A stretch of 28,741 bases of DNA from the NCBI GenBank assembly GCA_009602735.1, contig WELA01001870.1:298611-327351 (forward strand). Reading direction: 5' to 3'. The notes under the pieces are model-generated. The model made no database searches. It worked only from the letters and a program-made list of their open reading frames with translations, and had not been told where the DNA came from. Position 1 is the first letter of the stretch. Every line of letters begins with the position of its first letter. Position numbers and translations under genes: made by a program. The stretch is from Mesotaenium endlicherianum (Eukaryota; Streptophyta; Zygnematophyceae; Zygnematales; Mesotaeniaceae). Below, piece by piece: positions 9,662-19,662 of this stretch.

Positions 9662-12600
9662 TCAATTTTTCCTCTTTCTTGTTCTTGCAGGCTGCCTCCA
9701 AGGGGTCTTCTGCTGCTTCTTGATGGTGGCAGGCTGCCTCCCTGAAGTCTTCGGGCTTCTAGTAGAGAGACTTGGGGCTGGTCCAAGATGGGGGTTGGCG
9801 GCATGGAAGCGCTTCAACTTTCTCTGAACTTTGTCAAGGTAGTGCGCCGCCACCCAACTATTCTCCGAATCTGGATATCCTTTCCACTTGATCAAGTATT
9901 GCTGCTGTCTCCTGAAATTTCTCATAGCCACTATGTCTTCCACTTCGTACTCCAAATGATCATCCACTATTGTTGGGGCTGGTGGGGTTGTCACACGTCC
10001 TGGGAACTTGTTGTCGGGTTGCACATATGGCTTGAAGAGGGAAGCGTGGAATACGGGGTCGATGTGCATAGTCTGGGGAAGTTCTAGCTTGAAAGCAACG
10101 GGGTTGACTTGCTGGATAATCTTGAAGGGTCCCAAATACTTGGGAGAGAACTTGCTGCCGGCAGGCCTGTTGTTCAGGGAAATGTTCTTGGATGATAGTA
10201 ACACGTTGTCACCCACTCTGTACGTAATTTCTCTTCTGGATCTGTTCGCCACTCTTGCTTGAGCATCTTGCGCGTGTTGTAGAGCTTTCTTCGCTGCTGT
10301 AAGGGCTGCTTCTAATGTCTCCATAAAATCTGTGGCTGCAGGTACTTCATCATGGCCAGCCGTGAAGCTCAGTGGCGTGGTCGGATGGAAGCCATAGTTG
10401 AGGAAGAATGGGGACTCTTGGGTAGAGGCCTGCGTAGTGTTGTTGTAGGCAAACTCGAGGGGGGTCAAGTACATGTCCCAGTCTTGCTCGAGGGTAGACA
10501 CGTAGGCCTTTAGAGAGGTCTTTAGGGTACGATTCATACGCTCGGTTTGCCCATCTGATTGTGGGTGGTAGGCAGTAGACATATCCAGCGATGTACCCAA
10601 GTTCTTGAAGAGATTTTTCCAGAAATGGCTTGTGAATCTTGGATCTCTATCTGACACAATTCTTGATGGTAGTCCATGGAGTCGGAAGATGTTGTCAAAG
10701 ATGAGTCTTGCAAGTTGTGGTGCTGTAGCCTTAGTCGTCGTGGGAATAAAATGAGCCATCTTGGTAAGTCTGTCCACCACCGTGAGTATTGCATTATGGC
10801 CTCGAGGTGTCACGGGCAAGTCCACGATAAGGTCCATTGAGATGTCCGTCCATTGTCTTTCGGGGATTGGTAGTGGTTGGAGGAGTCCTCCCGCCTTTTG
10901 CGATGATGGCTTGATTCTTTGGCATGTGTCACAGCTCCTGCAGTACTCCTTGACTTGCTTAGACATGCCTGGCCAACAATAAGTCCTAGCTAGAACGCCC
11001 GTGGTCCTTAGGATTCCAAAGTGTCCTCCAAGAGGGTTGTCGTGTGCTTCTCGTAGAAGCAAGAGCCGGAGGTCTATGTCATTAGGAACACATCTCTGGC
11101 CCGTATCTTGCCTCACCCAATAATTGCCTTCTTGCTTCTTGCATGGGTCCAAGGCTGCTTCTCCGTTCTTGTAGTAAGGGTCTCTTTCATAGGCGGCTGA
11201 AAATCGAGCTTCCAGATCTGTCTTCAGGGATACCATCACTGCATTTAATTGCAGTCTTGAGAGGGGGTCAGCCGGGTTTGTCTTGCCGGGCTGGTACTGA
11301 ATCGTGATGTTGTATTGTTGCAAGTATCCGCTCCATCTTGCTTGTCTCCTTGAGAGATACGGCTGCGTTTGGAGGTGCTTTAACGCCTCGTGGTCCGTGG
11401 TGACCAGTACTTTGCGTCCTTCAACGTAGCAGCGCCAAACCTTCAAGGCATGTACAATCGCCAATGCCTCTCGCTCCGTGGTTGTATAATTTTGCTCGGC
11501 TGGATTTAGCTTCCTTGACTCGTAGGCGATGGGCTGCAGTCCCTTGCCTTGGTCTTGAAGCAGGATTGCTCCTATTGCATAGGAAGATGCATCGGTGATG
11601 ACGTGGAAGGGCCAATCTGGGTTTGGACTTGGGAGTGTGAGCACCGGGGATGTGGTCAATCTTCGCTTTAACTCTTGAAATGCCTCTTCCTCTTTCTCGG
11701 TCCATGTATAAAGCCTGTCCTTCTTGAGTAGATCTGTCAGGGGGGCTGCTTTGTGCGAGAAGCTTTGGATGAATCTCCTGTACCAATTGGCAAATCCCAA
11801 GAATGACTGGAGTTCTTTCTCGGTCGTGGGGGTTGGCCATTCCTCCACCACCGTGGTCTTCTTGGGGTCCATCTTGATGCCATCAGCAATCACGTGGAGA
11901 CCTAGGAACTCCACTTCTTGTTTGGCAAACTCGCACTTTGACTCCTTTGCAAATAGCTTGTTTTGCTTCAATACTTCAAGGACTTTTTTCAAGTATCTCG
12001 CATGCTCTTCAAGGGTCTTGCTGTAGATAAGGATGTCATCGATGAATCCCACCACAAATCTGTCCAACATGGGCTGAAATATGGTGTTCATCATAGTCAT
12101 GAAAGTTGCTGGCGCGTTGGTGAGTCCAAATGGCAGGACCATGAACTCAAAATGTCCATATCTTGTCCTGAATGCCGTCTTCTCTATGTCCGGTTCTGCG
12201 ATGCGAATCTGGTGGTAGCCGCTCCGTAAGTCAATCTTTGTGAAGTACTTGGCTCCAACCAGCCGGTCCATGAGCTCATCCATGCGCGGCAGCGGGTATC
12301 GATTCTTGATGGTGATCTTGTTGAGGGCGCGATAGTCCACACACATCCTCAAGGTACCATCTTTCTTCTTGACAAATAGCACCGGGGCTCCAAATGGCGA
12401 CTTGCTAGGTCGAATGAAGCCATGCTCCAGTAGCTCCTTGATTTGCTTCTTGACTTCGTCTAGCTCCGTGTATGACATTTTGAACGTAGGCCGAGAGATG
12501 GGCTTGCTTCCGGGCTCCAACTCTATCTTGTGGTCTACGAATCTTTTGGGGGGTAGGCCCCTGGGCAATTCCGGGGAGAACACTTCTTTGTACTCCTCTA

Positions 12601-13141
12601 AGATTTCTTGTATCTCCTTAGGAAGGGGGCTGCCTTCTTGACTCTCGATGTCTTTCTTGATGTCTTTTGGCGTGATCAAGGCCAAAAGAAGCTCGTGTCC
12701 CTTCCTCACAAGTCTCTTGAGTTGGAGGGCGGACAATAGTAGCTCGCGTGCCGGCTTCTTGATGTCTTGGGTCTGGATATTCTGGATTGCGCGCAAAATA
12801 CAGATTCTTGAAGTGATGTCATTCTTGATCTTGATAGTACCGGTCCTCCAATCAACTTGGGGGTTGTGCTTGGTCAACCAAGGCGTCCCTAGGATGACGT
12901 CGTACTTGCCCAATTGCATGGGGGAGAACACTACTTCATCCTTGAAGAACTTGATAGAGAGTGCAAAGGGGTACGTCTTCTTGGAAGCGGTAGTATAGGA
13001 GAATCCATCGGGCATCATAATCTCCTCGTCGTGGTCAAGAGTTCGCATAGTAATTCCGTGCTTGGTGGCAAAATCTGCAGCAATGAAGTTGCCTTGAGCT
13101 CCGCTATCGTGATGTTGTATTGTTGCAAGTATCCGCTCCAT
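9662..13141 (-). CDS. pol: Pol polyprotein of element 4: protease, RT, RNase H, integrase, chromodomain (5'-chimeric ORF)
   Basis: This open frame of 1159 codons has every catalytic motif. Protease is DSGA at 12-15. RT runs about 200-440 with [10 protein letters not shown] at 302 and FIDD at 366-369. RNase H has D517, E558 and D583. Integrase has an HHCC zinc finger (H700, H707, C737, C740) and a D,D35E core (D770, D831, E867). A GPF-type C-terminal region (KYLGPFKI at 1001) is followed by a chromodomain (about 1064-1113, [15 protein letters not shown]) and a basic tail. Its first 12 codons are not native: they come from the duplication junction at 13105/13106, where RNase H sequence read in another frame joins the protease exactly before DSGA. 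It therefore lacks the normal link to gag and probably is not translated from the genomic RNA, though its own domains look intact. Confidence 0.95.
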   Translation of the reverse strand: MERILATIQHHDSGAQGNFIAADFATKHGITMRTLDHDEEIMMPDGFSYTTASKKTYPFALSIKFFKDEVVFSPMQLGKYDVILGTPWLTKHNPQVDWRTGTIKIKNDITSRICILRAIQNIQTQDIKKPARELLLSALQLKRLVRKGHELLLALITPKDIKKDIESQEGSPLPKEIQEILEEYKEVFSPELPRGLPPKRFVDHKIELEPGSKPISRPTFKMSYTELDEVKKQIKELLEHGFIRPSKSPFGAPVLFVKKKDGTLRMCVDYRALNKITIKNRYPLPRMDELMDRLVGAKYFTKIDLRSGYHQIRIAEPDIEKTAFRTRYGHFEFMVLPFGLTNAPATFMTMMNTIFQPMLDRFVVGFIDDILIYSKTLEEHARYLKKVLEVLKQNKLFAKESKCEFAKQEVEFLGLHVIADGIKMDPKKTTVVEEWPTPTTEKELQSFLGFANWYRRFIQSFSHKAAPLTDLLKKDRLYTWTEKEEEAFQELKRRLTTSPVLTLPSPNPDWPFHVITDASSYAIGAILLQDQGKGLQPIAYESRKLNPAEQNYTTTEREALAIVHALKVWRCYVEGRKVLVTTDHEALKHLQTQPYLSRRQARWSGYLQQYNITIQYQPGKTNPADPLSRLQLNAVMVSLKTDLEARFSAAYERDPYYKNGEAALDPCKKQEGNYWVRQDTGQRCVPNDIDLRLLLLREAHDNPLGGHFGILRTTGVLARTYCWPGMSKQVKEYCRSCDTCQRIKPSSQKAGGLLQPLPIPERQWTDISMDLIVDLPVTPRGHNAILTVVDRLTKMAHFIPTTTKATAPQLARLIFDNIFRLHGLPSRIVSDRDPRFTSHFWKNLFKNLGTSLDMSTAYHPQSDGQTERMNRTLKTSLKAYVSTLEQDWDMYLTPLEFAYNNTTQASTQESPFFLNYGFHPTTPLSFTAGHDEVPAATDFMETLEAALTAAKKALQHAQDAQARVANRSRREITYRVGDNVLLSSKNISLNNRPAGSKFSPKYLGPFKIIQQVNPVAFKLELPQTMHIDPVFHASLFKPYVQPDNKFPGRVTTPPAPTIVDDHLEYEVEDIVAMRNFRRQQQYLIKWKGYPDSENSWVAAHYLDKVQRKLKRFHAANPHLGPAPSLSTRSPKTSGRQPATIKKQQKTPWRQPARTRKRKN
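11301..13105 (-). repeat. 1805-bp tandem duplication in element 4, unit 1 (left)
   Basis: This unit spans the end of RNase H back to the protease active site. Position 11301 aligns with 13106, and 13105 with 14910. The junction shares only ATC with both parents. By eye it differs from unit 2 at about 36 positions (about 2%). It is the intact unit: no stop, and the RNase H Asp is kept. Confidence 0.92.
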
Positions 13142-13488
13142 CTTGCTTGTCTCCTTGAGAGATACGGCTGCGTCTGGAGGTGCTTTAATGCTTCGTGGTT
13201 CGTGGTGACCAGTACCTTGCGTCCTTCAACATAGCAGCGCCAAACCTTCAAGGCATGTACAATCGCCAATGCCTCTCGCTCCGTGGTTGTATAATTTTGC
13301 TCGGCTGGATTTAGCTTCCTTGACTCGTAGGCGATGGGCTGCAGTCCCTTGCCTTGGTCTTGAAGCAGGATTGCTCCTATTGCATAGGAAGATGCATCGG
13401 TGATGACGTGGAAGGGCCAATCTGGGTTTGGACTTGGGAGTGTGAGCACTGGGGATGTGGTCAATCTTCGCTTTAACTCTTGAAATGC
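13106..13488 (-). pseudogene. RNase H remnant of the right duplication unit
   Basis: Continues the protease-RT frame after its stop: [20 protein letters not shown] and the following RNase H blocks are present. The third catalytic Asp is lost (TTNHEAL instead of TTDHEAL), and the frame breaks at the duplication junction after YLQQYNITI. It cannot provide RNase H activity. Confidence 0.88.
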
Positions 13489-14910
13489 CTATTCCTCTTT
13501 CTCGGTCCATGTATAAAGCCTGTCCTTCTTGAGTAGATCTGTCAGGGGGGCTGCTATGTGCGAGAAGCCTTGGATGAATTTTCTGTACCAATTGGCAAAT
13601 CCCAAGAATGACTGGAGTTCTTTCTTGGTCGTGGGGGTTGGCCATTCCTCCACCACCGTGGTCTTCTTGGGGTCTATCTTGATGCCATCAGCAGTCACGT
13701 GGAGACCTAGGAACTCCACTTCTTGTTTGGCAAACTCGCATTTTGACTCCTTCGCAAACAGCTTGTTTTGCTTCAATACTTCAAGGACTTCTTTCAAGTG
13801 TCTCGCATGCTCTTCAAGGGTCTTGCTGTAGATAAGGATGTCATCGATGAATACCACCACAAATCTGTCCAACATGGGCTGAAATATGGTGTTCATCATA
13901 GTCATGAAAGTTGCTGGCGCGTTGGTGAGTCCAAATGGCAGGACCATGAACTCAAAATGTCCATATCTTGTCCTGAATGCCGTCTTCTCTATGTCCGGTT
14001 CTGCGATGCGAATCTGGTGGTAGCCGCTCCGTAAGTCAATCTTCGTGAAGTACTTGGCTCCAACCAGCCGGTCCATGAGCTCATCCATGCGCGGCAGCGG
14101 GTATCGATTCTTGATGGTGATCTTGTTGAGGGCGCGATAGTCCACACACATCCTCAAGGTACCATCTTTCTTCTTGACAAATAGCACCGGGGCTCCAAAT
14201 GGCGACTTGCTAGGTCGAATGAAGCCATGCTCCAGTAGCTCCTTGATTTGCTTCTTGACTTCGTCTAGCTCCGTGTATGACATTTTGAACGTAGGCCGAG
14301 AGATGGGCTTGCTTCCGGGCTCCAACTCTATCTTGTGGTCTACGAATCTTTTGGGGGGTAGGCCCTTGGGCAATTCCGGGGAGAACACTTCTTTGTAGTC
14401 CTCTAAGACTTCTTGTATCTCCTTGGGAACGGGGCTGCCTTCTTGACTCTCGATGTCTTTCTTGATGTCTTTTGGCGTGATCAAGGCCAAAAGAAGCTCG
14501 TGTCCCTTCCTCACAAGTCTCTTGAGTTGGAGGGCGGACAATAGTATCTCGTGTGCCGGCTTCTGGATGTCTTGGGTCTGGATATTCTGGATTGCGCGCA
14601 AAATACAGATTCTTGAAGTGATGTCATTCTTGATCTTGATAGTACCGGTCCTCCAATCAACTTGGGGGTTGTGCTTGGTCAACCAAGGCGTCCCTAGGAT
14701 GACGTCGTACTTGCCCAATTGCATGGGGGAGAACACTACTCTATCCTTGAAGGACTTGATAGAGAGTGCCAAGGGGTACGTCTTCTTGGAAGGGGTAGTA
14801 TAGGAGAATCCATCGGGCATCATAATCTCCTCGTCGTGGTCAAGAGTTCGCATAGTAATACCGTGCTTGGTGGCAAAATCTGCAGCAATGAAGTTGCCTT
14901 GAGCTCCGCT
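13106..14910 (-). repeat. 1805-bp tandem duplication in element 4, unit 2 (right)
   Basis: Second unit, carrying the protease-RT that follows gag. 1805 is not a multiple of three, so reading through into unit 1 shifts frame. It also has a nonsense change at 13489-13491 and an RNase H Asp-to-Asn change. Confidence 0.92.
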
Positions 14911-15132
14911 ATCCACCAAGATGTGGACCTTCTCTCCTCCAAGGTAACCTCTCAAACTCATTGGGGCTGGAACGTCGTCTTCAACGGGGGTCTCCACCTC
15001 ACTTGGCGTGTTGCCTTCTCGTGAAGTGGGTCTTGGGGTGGTAGGCTCCTGGCCTACCGGCGCTGTCCGTTTTTTGACAACTTTTTGGGGCATGAAAGTG
15101 CACGATGGCCCTTTTCCTTGCAATAAAAGCAT
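13489..15132 (-). pseudogene. pol: Protease-reverse transcriptase of element 4 joined to gag, ended by a nonsense codon
   Basis: This open frame lies in the -1 frame of gag and overlaps its end. It has the retropepsin motif DSGA at 74-77 and an RT with [10 protein letters not shown] and FIDD (428-431). It stops at 13489-13491 (TAG) where the left unit reads GAG in ...TWTEKEEE. RNase H and integrase are therefore not fused to it. The first ATG at 15132 is probably not used: translation would enter by frameshifting at 15069-15075. It is a truncated Pro-RT of an otherwise young element, and the copy is most likely unable to move alone. Confidence 0.9.
15040..15075 (-). promoter_or_regulatory. 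-1 ribosomal frameshift signal between gag and pol of element 4
   Basis: On the minus strand the heptamer A AAA AAC (15075 to 15069) lies in exact gag register, so gag codons AAA AAC can slip to the pol frame. Ten bases later comes a perfect 7-bp hairpin, GGTAGGC-CAGGA-GCCTACC (15058 to 15040). The gag stop TAG lies inside the 5' arm of the stem. Heptamer, direction of shift and hairpin all match known -1 signals; the spacer is slightly longer than the usual 5-9. Confidence 0.85.
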
Positions 15133-16334
15133 AGTCCAGCCGTCATGAGAGCTTCTTTTTCAGCCGGGGAGAGTCTTGCTTTCACTCCTTGCTGGTTTCT
15201 TGCATCATAAGTGTCATTGGAGGGTCTTCCACTCTTCCGGGCAGCCGCGGGGTCCCTTTTAATAACTCCGATTTCCATGGGTGTGGGTCCAGATTCGGAT
15301 GTGGAAGGGGCTGCGTACACCCGCGTCGTCGGTACCCGTGAAGATGAAGGCACGGAGTGCTTGAAATCCAAGGTATCCACCTTTTGGGCCACTTCAATGA
15401 TCTTTGAGAAGTCCGTCAAGTCGCGTAACTCCACTTCCTTTGCCACCTTGGGTTTGAGGCCAAAGATGTAGCGGTCAATCTTCTCCTCGAGAGACATGTT
15501 GGGGATCTCAAGAGTGAGGGCGTGAAATCTGGATGTATACTCTTGAACGGACGTCGTTTGCTTGAGATGGTGGAGCTTTCCTCGGGCAATCTTCTCCGCA
15601 TTGATGGGCATGAATTGCTTCTTGAGGGCCTCACGAAAATCTGCCCATCTTGCATATGATGGTGGGGGCTCTTGGCCGAGCATGGGGTGCGCCATAGCTT
15701 GATATATAGCCGCTTGATAGTTACGCCACCATGATGTTGCTGCTCCTCTAAGTAAGGTAACGGCAAAGGGAACGTAGTCCTCCTCGGGTACTTCAAGGAA
15801 TGCGAGGTACGTCTCCACTTGGTAGAGCCATAAATTCAGGTTGGCACCTTTCCCGGGGTTGAAAGTGTCGGGTTTGCCGGGCTTGATGAGTTTCCTTGCT
15901 CTCGTTGGCTCTTGTGGAGGCGCTTGAGCCGGGGCTGGATTTTGAGCATTGCTCGCAATAGGGGCAACCATGGCAGCCATAGCTTCTCTTGACGCTTGCA
16001 CGGTTGCTTCATAGGTGGCCAAGCCCACTTGGTTGTGGACGGTCATTAGGAAGGCTGCCCACTCATTTGCGGGAACTCCTTGTGGTGGGGTCAACTTTGC
16101 TATAGCGGCTGCCACGGGATTTGACGGTGCTCCTCCTTGTGGTGCTTCTTGTTGTTGGAGATTTCCTTGAGTAGGCTCTCCCATCGACGCTGGAGGAGGG
16201 TGTGCTCCTCCTTGTGGTGCTTCTTGTTGTTGCAGATTTTCTTGAGTGGGCTCTCCCATCGGCGCTGGAGGAGGGTGTCTTGGAGAGGAAGGGCTTCCTT
16301 CGAAAGCTTGCTGTTGGTCTTGAGGATCGGCCAT
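15054..16334 (-). CDS. gag: Gag polyprotein of element 4
   Basis: 426 residues. The ATG lies 25 bases after the primer-binding site, so it is the first start on the genomic RNA. The N-terminus is Pro/Gln-rich with a 25-residue direct repeat (residues 20-44 and 45-69, core [17 protein letters not shown]). The Ty3-type capsid region runs about 145-330: [29 protein letters not shown], and [11 protein letters not shown]...LHHLKQ. A CCHC zinc knuckle follows (C402, C405, H410, C415; [14 protein letters not shown]). It forms the virus-like particle and binds RNA. The frame is intact. The end overlaps pol in the -1 frame, with the slip site in the last few codons. Confidence 0.95.
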   Translation of the reverse strand: MADPQDQQQAFEGSPSSPRHPPPAPMGEPTQENLQQQEAPQGGAHPPPASMGEPTQGNLQQQEAPQGGAPSNPVAAAIAKLTPPQGVPANEWAAFLMTVHNQVGLATYEATVQASREAMAAMVAPIASNAQNPAPAQAPPQEPTRARKLIKPGKPDTFNPGKGANLNLWLYQVETYLAFLEVPEEDYVPFAVTLLRGAATSWWRNYQAAIYQAMAHPMLGQEPPPSYARWADFREALKKQFMPINAEKIARGKLHHLKQTTSVQEYTSRFHALTLEIPNMSLEEKIDRYIFGLKPKVAKEVELRDLTDFSKIIEVAQKVDTLDFKHSVPSSSRVPTTRVYAAPSTSESGPTPMEIGVIKRDPAAARKSGRPSNDTYDARNQQGVKARLSPAEKEALMTAGLCFYCKEKGHRALSCPKKLSKNGQRR

Positions 16335-16358
16335 CTTCTTGTGCTACCAAAGTGCCTA

Positions 16359-16370
16359 GCTCCGATACCA
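16359..16370 (-). other. Primer-binding site of element 4
   Basis: On the minus strand TGGTATCGGAGC follows the 5' LTR after one base. It complements the 3' end of an initiator Met-tRNA, with one base different from the common plant form TGGTATCAGAGC. Confidence 0.88.
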
Positions 16371-16371
16371 C

Positions 16372-16874
16372 TGTAGTGAAACAGATAGATAAAGTACTTA
16401 GTAAAACAGAATACTTTATCTATTCAAGACAAGGATCTTTGAACACAAGTGGTAGCTTCTTGAAAGAGAGATGGCTTCTTGAAAGTTAATATATTTCTGG
16501 ATTTTGGCAAGTACAAGAGTGATTCTGGAATGTCTTTCTATGTTCTAGCTCTTGTTTATATACTTGCTACATAAGTAATTTCTAGGAAGGTGTATGTTGA
16601 TGTGTTGGCACCCAACACATCCCAAAACTTGCCACCTCTTTCTAGAATAATGTACACATGTCCTTTTGACCTAAAAATGGCACATCTGACTTTTGCCACA
16701 TGGAGTTCTTCTAGGTCTTTCCTCTAACTTCGAAAATGCCTTGGAAGGTTCAAAGGACATGAACCAAGTTACTAGAGTACCTATTCACACTTGACTCCAC
16801 ACAATACTACTCCAAATATATTTGAAAACATTAAAATATATGCGAACTAATATATAATAACTCAAATCACTACA
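16372..16874 (-). repeat. 5' LTR of element 4 (right)
   Basis: 503 bp. It carries the element promoter. A TATATAAAC box on the minus strand (16554-16562), about 310 bases into the LTR, would place the transcript start in its second half. The same 10-bp hairpin as in the other LTR is at 16599-16621. Confidence 0.96.
16554..16562 (-). promoter_or_regulatory. Candidate TATA box in the 5' LTR of element 4
   Basis: TATATAAAC on the minus strand, in the right position for a U3 promoter. No initiator motif was checked. Confidence 0.5.
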
Positions 16875-16879
16875 GAAGG
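16875..16879. repeat. Target-site duplication of element 4, right copy (GAAGG)
   Basis: Second copy of the 5-bp duplication made on insertion; 5 bp is usual for Ty3/gypsy integrases. Confidence 0.95.
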
Positions 16880-17096
16880 GGACCAGGCTGAGGATGATCA
16901 GATGGATGAGCAGGAGTCTTACGAGTATGAGTGCAATGCTATACAACATAAGGGGAGGGGTGGATACTCTCGAGGAGGCTTTGGAATAGGTGGTGGTAGG
17001 ACTAAGCCGAGACCAGCCTCAGCAAACTCGATTTGCTACCATTGCCAAGAGAGAGGTCACTATCGAGAGCAATGCCGTAGCAAGCATTTTCCTAAG
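16880..17096 (+). pseudogene. Decayed gag of element 1, 3' part with zinc knuckle
   Basis: Resumes the reading interrupted by element 4: GDQAED, a Gly/Arg-rich RGRGGYSRGGFG box, and a CCHC knuckle CYHCQERGHYREQC, then KHFPK. It closely parallels residues after GAVEG in the gag of element 3. Similarity ends abruptly at about 17096 (CCTAAGGTC), before the point where the frameshift site should lie. Protease, RT, integrase and 3' LTR of element 1 are absent, so a deletion joined gag to the DNA on the right. Confidence 0.9.
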
Positions 17097-17302
17097 GTCC
17101 TAGTTTTGAAATTTGGTCGTACAGGCCCTGCAGGCCGTATTGTACGTTTTCAGATTCGGCAAATTCTCGTACTCTAGTGCTTCTGTTTGCTCGATGTTCC
17201 CTTCATCTTTGCTGCATGTTATCCTCGTGTTCATGCTCCTTGCGCAGGCCTACAATGCTCTAACCTCAGATTCCCTAACTTTCGATACTTCTACATCTTC
17301 AG
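17097..17302 (+). other. Intron-like sequence before the first visible ligase exon
   Basis: No coding match. It begins where the element 1 gag relic breaks off and ends in a pyrimidine-rich acceptor (CTACATCTTCAG) at 17302, so it is probably the rest of an intron. Confidence 0.5.
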
Positions 17303-17925
17303 GTTTAATACGGCCATGGATGAGTACGGCGACGATTTCTTCAAGCCTCTTTCTGTCACGGACTTGCAACAGGTGGGTTTCTTGTTTGTTTGACACCCAT
17401 ACTTCAGTCATGCTGTAAATGATTTCCTTTTAGCGCCTTGTTCCCTAAAGTTTAATACCAGCTTTCTTACATGCATGTCTGGATTGTTAGGGGTTACACG
17501 CTTATCATAGGTAATGCAATCTGAAATTGCAACCCTACAATTAAATACCATCAGACAATTAGTATGTTTGCTGTTGTGTGCGCAAGTATGCTTTGTGGTA
17601 CACCTCTAAATTTGCTTATATTGCCCTCTGGTGTCTTTACCTTGCAGGTCTTTCGTGTCATGGCTAGTACCTGTTTGCCGGTGACTGCTGCTGAGGTGGC
17701 TGAAGTGTGCTCCAAGGTGTTAGCAAGTGACATCCACGGTTTATTCCTTGGCTGTCATGTGTATTTTGCTCCCCCTATCCACTCCATGTGAGCAACTTGT
17801 ATTCGTTTCAGACCCCCCATTGTCCCACCTACATGTAAATTAGACGCGTGTAAAAGCTTGCAATTCTTAACATTGTTTACAATTGCAGTAGCAGGTGGTG
17901 GTGTTGCAGCTGCTGCTTGTTTATT

Positions 17926-18725
17926 TTGGTCAGGGCGGGTTGCCAGGCCCTTGCTTGCCTCTTTCTTATTTCAGTCAAGGCGGGCTGGCTGCTGCTAAGG
18001 TCCAGCCGCCCGCCCCCTCTTCGCTTTGCTCGGGGCGGGCTGCCAGCCCCTTGTTAGCCCCTTCGTTGTTCCACTCGAGGCAGGTTGGCTGTTGCAGGGT
18101 CTGGTCTTTTCTTGTTTGCTTTGGTTGGGGTGGGCTGCTAGCCTGTTGCTTGCCCTTCTCTTCTTTTCCGTCAGGGCGGGATGACTGATGCTGTTGTCCA
18201 CCCACCCGCCCCTTGCTTGCTCTGTTCGGGGCGGGCTGCCAGCCCCTTATCGGCCCCTTTCTTTTTTCAGTCGGGGCGAGCTGGCTGCTGCAGGGTGTGG
18301 GCTCCTCCTGTTTGCTTTGGTCGGGGTCGGCCGCTAGCCTGTTGCTTGCTGGATACGTCTTCTTTCACTCGGGGCGAGCTGGCTGTTGCAGGGTGTGGGC
18401 TCCTCTTGTTTGCTTAGGTCGGGGTGGGCTGGCAGCCCCTTGTTGGCCCCTGTGTTCTTCCAGTCGGGACGGGTTTAGCTGCGGTGGTCCAGCCGCCCGC
18501 CCCTTGTTTGCTCCGTTTAGGGCGGGCTGCCAGCCCCTTGTTGGCCCCTTTCTTCTTTCACTGTGGGCGGGTATAGGATTCAGCTGCTGTGGTCTAGTCG
18601 CCCGCCCCTTGTTTGCTTCGTTCAGAGCGAGCTGCCAACCCCTTGTTAGCCCCTTTGTTGTTCCACTCGGGGCGGGCTGGCTGTTGCAGGGTGTGGGCTC
18701 TCAATGTTTGCTTTGTTCTAGGTGG
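17926..18725. repeat. ~98-bp GC-rich minisatellite, about eight copies, in the ligase-like intron
   Basis: Units start near GGTCGGGGCGGGCTGCCAGC and end near CTTGTTTGCTTTG, at about 17926, 18029, 18124, 18226, 18321, 18419, 18516 and 18620. Two subtypes are mixed: one with CCAGCCGCCCGCCCC before the end, one with GTTGCAGGGTGTGGGCTCCTC. It lies in the intron between 17787 and 18793 and makes long false open frames. Confidence 0.9.
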
Positions 18726-18942
18726 TCGGGGAGAGGCCTTAACAAACAACATTGTCAACCCTGGCATGTCACCTCTGTTCACCTTCATGCAGCAACCCGC
18801 AGTCGCAAGCTGCAGCTGCAATCACCTTGCGACGATTGTCATTGGAGGTGGCCATGTATGGCGGATATGTGGCACCTGTTCTCATACCAGGAGTCACACA
18901 CGTGGTTGCTCTCTCCAACGTGGAGCAGCCAGTGTTGTTCTC

Positions 18943-19662
18943 TGTAATGAATCAGTATACTGGTTGACATAATATTCATTTAAATAATATAGTTATATAG
19001 GTTCAGCCTACTGAACTCTAGTTAACAATCAGTCTGCTGGACTTTATACTCAATATCAGTTTAATGACTCAGGCCAGAAGTAGCAGGCTGAGGTCACCTT
19101 AAGTCAGCTTGCTGACACATTCTTTGACAGCCAGCTGACTTCCGTACTCGGTAGCAGCGAACTGCCTCGATATGCATCTAAGTGTGGTATGCTAGATGAA
19201 TGGCCAGATGACATCCCTATGATGGATGGCGATTCGGGATGATGGGAGATGGCGGTGGATTTGGTTAACCGAGGTCCTACCAACGTGGTTAACTCCCGGG
19301 TAGGCGGTGCCATCGCACTGACCGTTGAACAGTAAACTCATTCCATGTACATATGCTAGGCATTGCTCTCGAGTTCGGCATTCGGAAACGAGGCCAACTC
19401 TCTTGTACAGCTTACTGAGAGAGATCTGAATCCAAGGCGAGAAGCCATTGATACGCACTGTTTTCTAACCTTGCTTATGTATGAGTTTACTGATTTGCAT
19501 TATTGATGCTAGTTTACTCGCATTTGACTGACGAGTATTATTCACTGCTAGTGTGTTGTCCTTTGCCGTTAAACCAGTTAACGAAAAACTACCATAAAGA
19601 TTACTTGCTGATATAAAGATCTTTAATTGTTACTCGCCTATTTGGTAAGTCGATTCATTTCA
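18943..19662 (+). repeat. Solo LTR inserted in a ligase-like exon
   Basis: 720 bp from TGTAATGAATC to GATTCATTTCA, very close to the LTRs of elements 2 and 3. Host exon sequence lies on both sides, with near-identical 5-bp flanks TTCTC (left) and CTCTC (right). No PBS or gag follows. Removing the LTR and one flank restores an open exon ending in an AG|GTGCAT donor. It is therefore a solo LTR left by recombination, not the 3' LTR of element 1. A TATAAAG box lies at 19612-19618. Confidence 0.88.

Larger units (their letters stand above)
8390..16874 (-). mobile_element. Element 4: near-complete Ty3/gypsy chromovirus with an internal duplication
   Basis: An 8485-bp retrotransposon read on the minus strand: 5' LTR (right), PBS, gag, -1 frameshift, protease-RT, duplicated protease-RT-RNase H-integrase-chromodomain, 3' untranslated repeats, PPT, 3' LTR (left). 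Ends are TGTAGTGA...TCACTACA, a perfect 8-bp inverted repeat, flanked by the target duplication GAAGG. By eye the two 503-bp LTRs differ at three positions (a CC/GG pair and one A/G), so insertion is recent. Without the 1805-bp duplication it would be about 6.7 kb, normal for a chromovirus. The host site is the gag relic of element 1. Confidence 0.97.

Noticed and set aside
11421-11840. Minus-strand 139-codon frame (also at 13226-13645)
   Set aside because: Alternative-frame shadow of the RT-RNase H region, repeated because the region is duplicated.
18213-18947. 244-codon plus-strand open frame
   Set aside because: Most of it is the GC-rich minisatellite, open in several frames at once; only the last part overlaps a ligase exon, and in another frame.
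18943-19662. Possible 3' LTR of element 1
   Set aside because: It is far closer to the LTRs of elements 2 and 3 than to the element 1 LTR, and exon sequence with near-identical 5-bp flanks lies on both sides.
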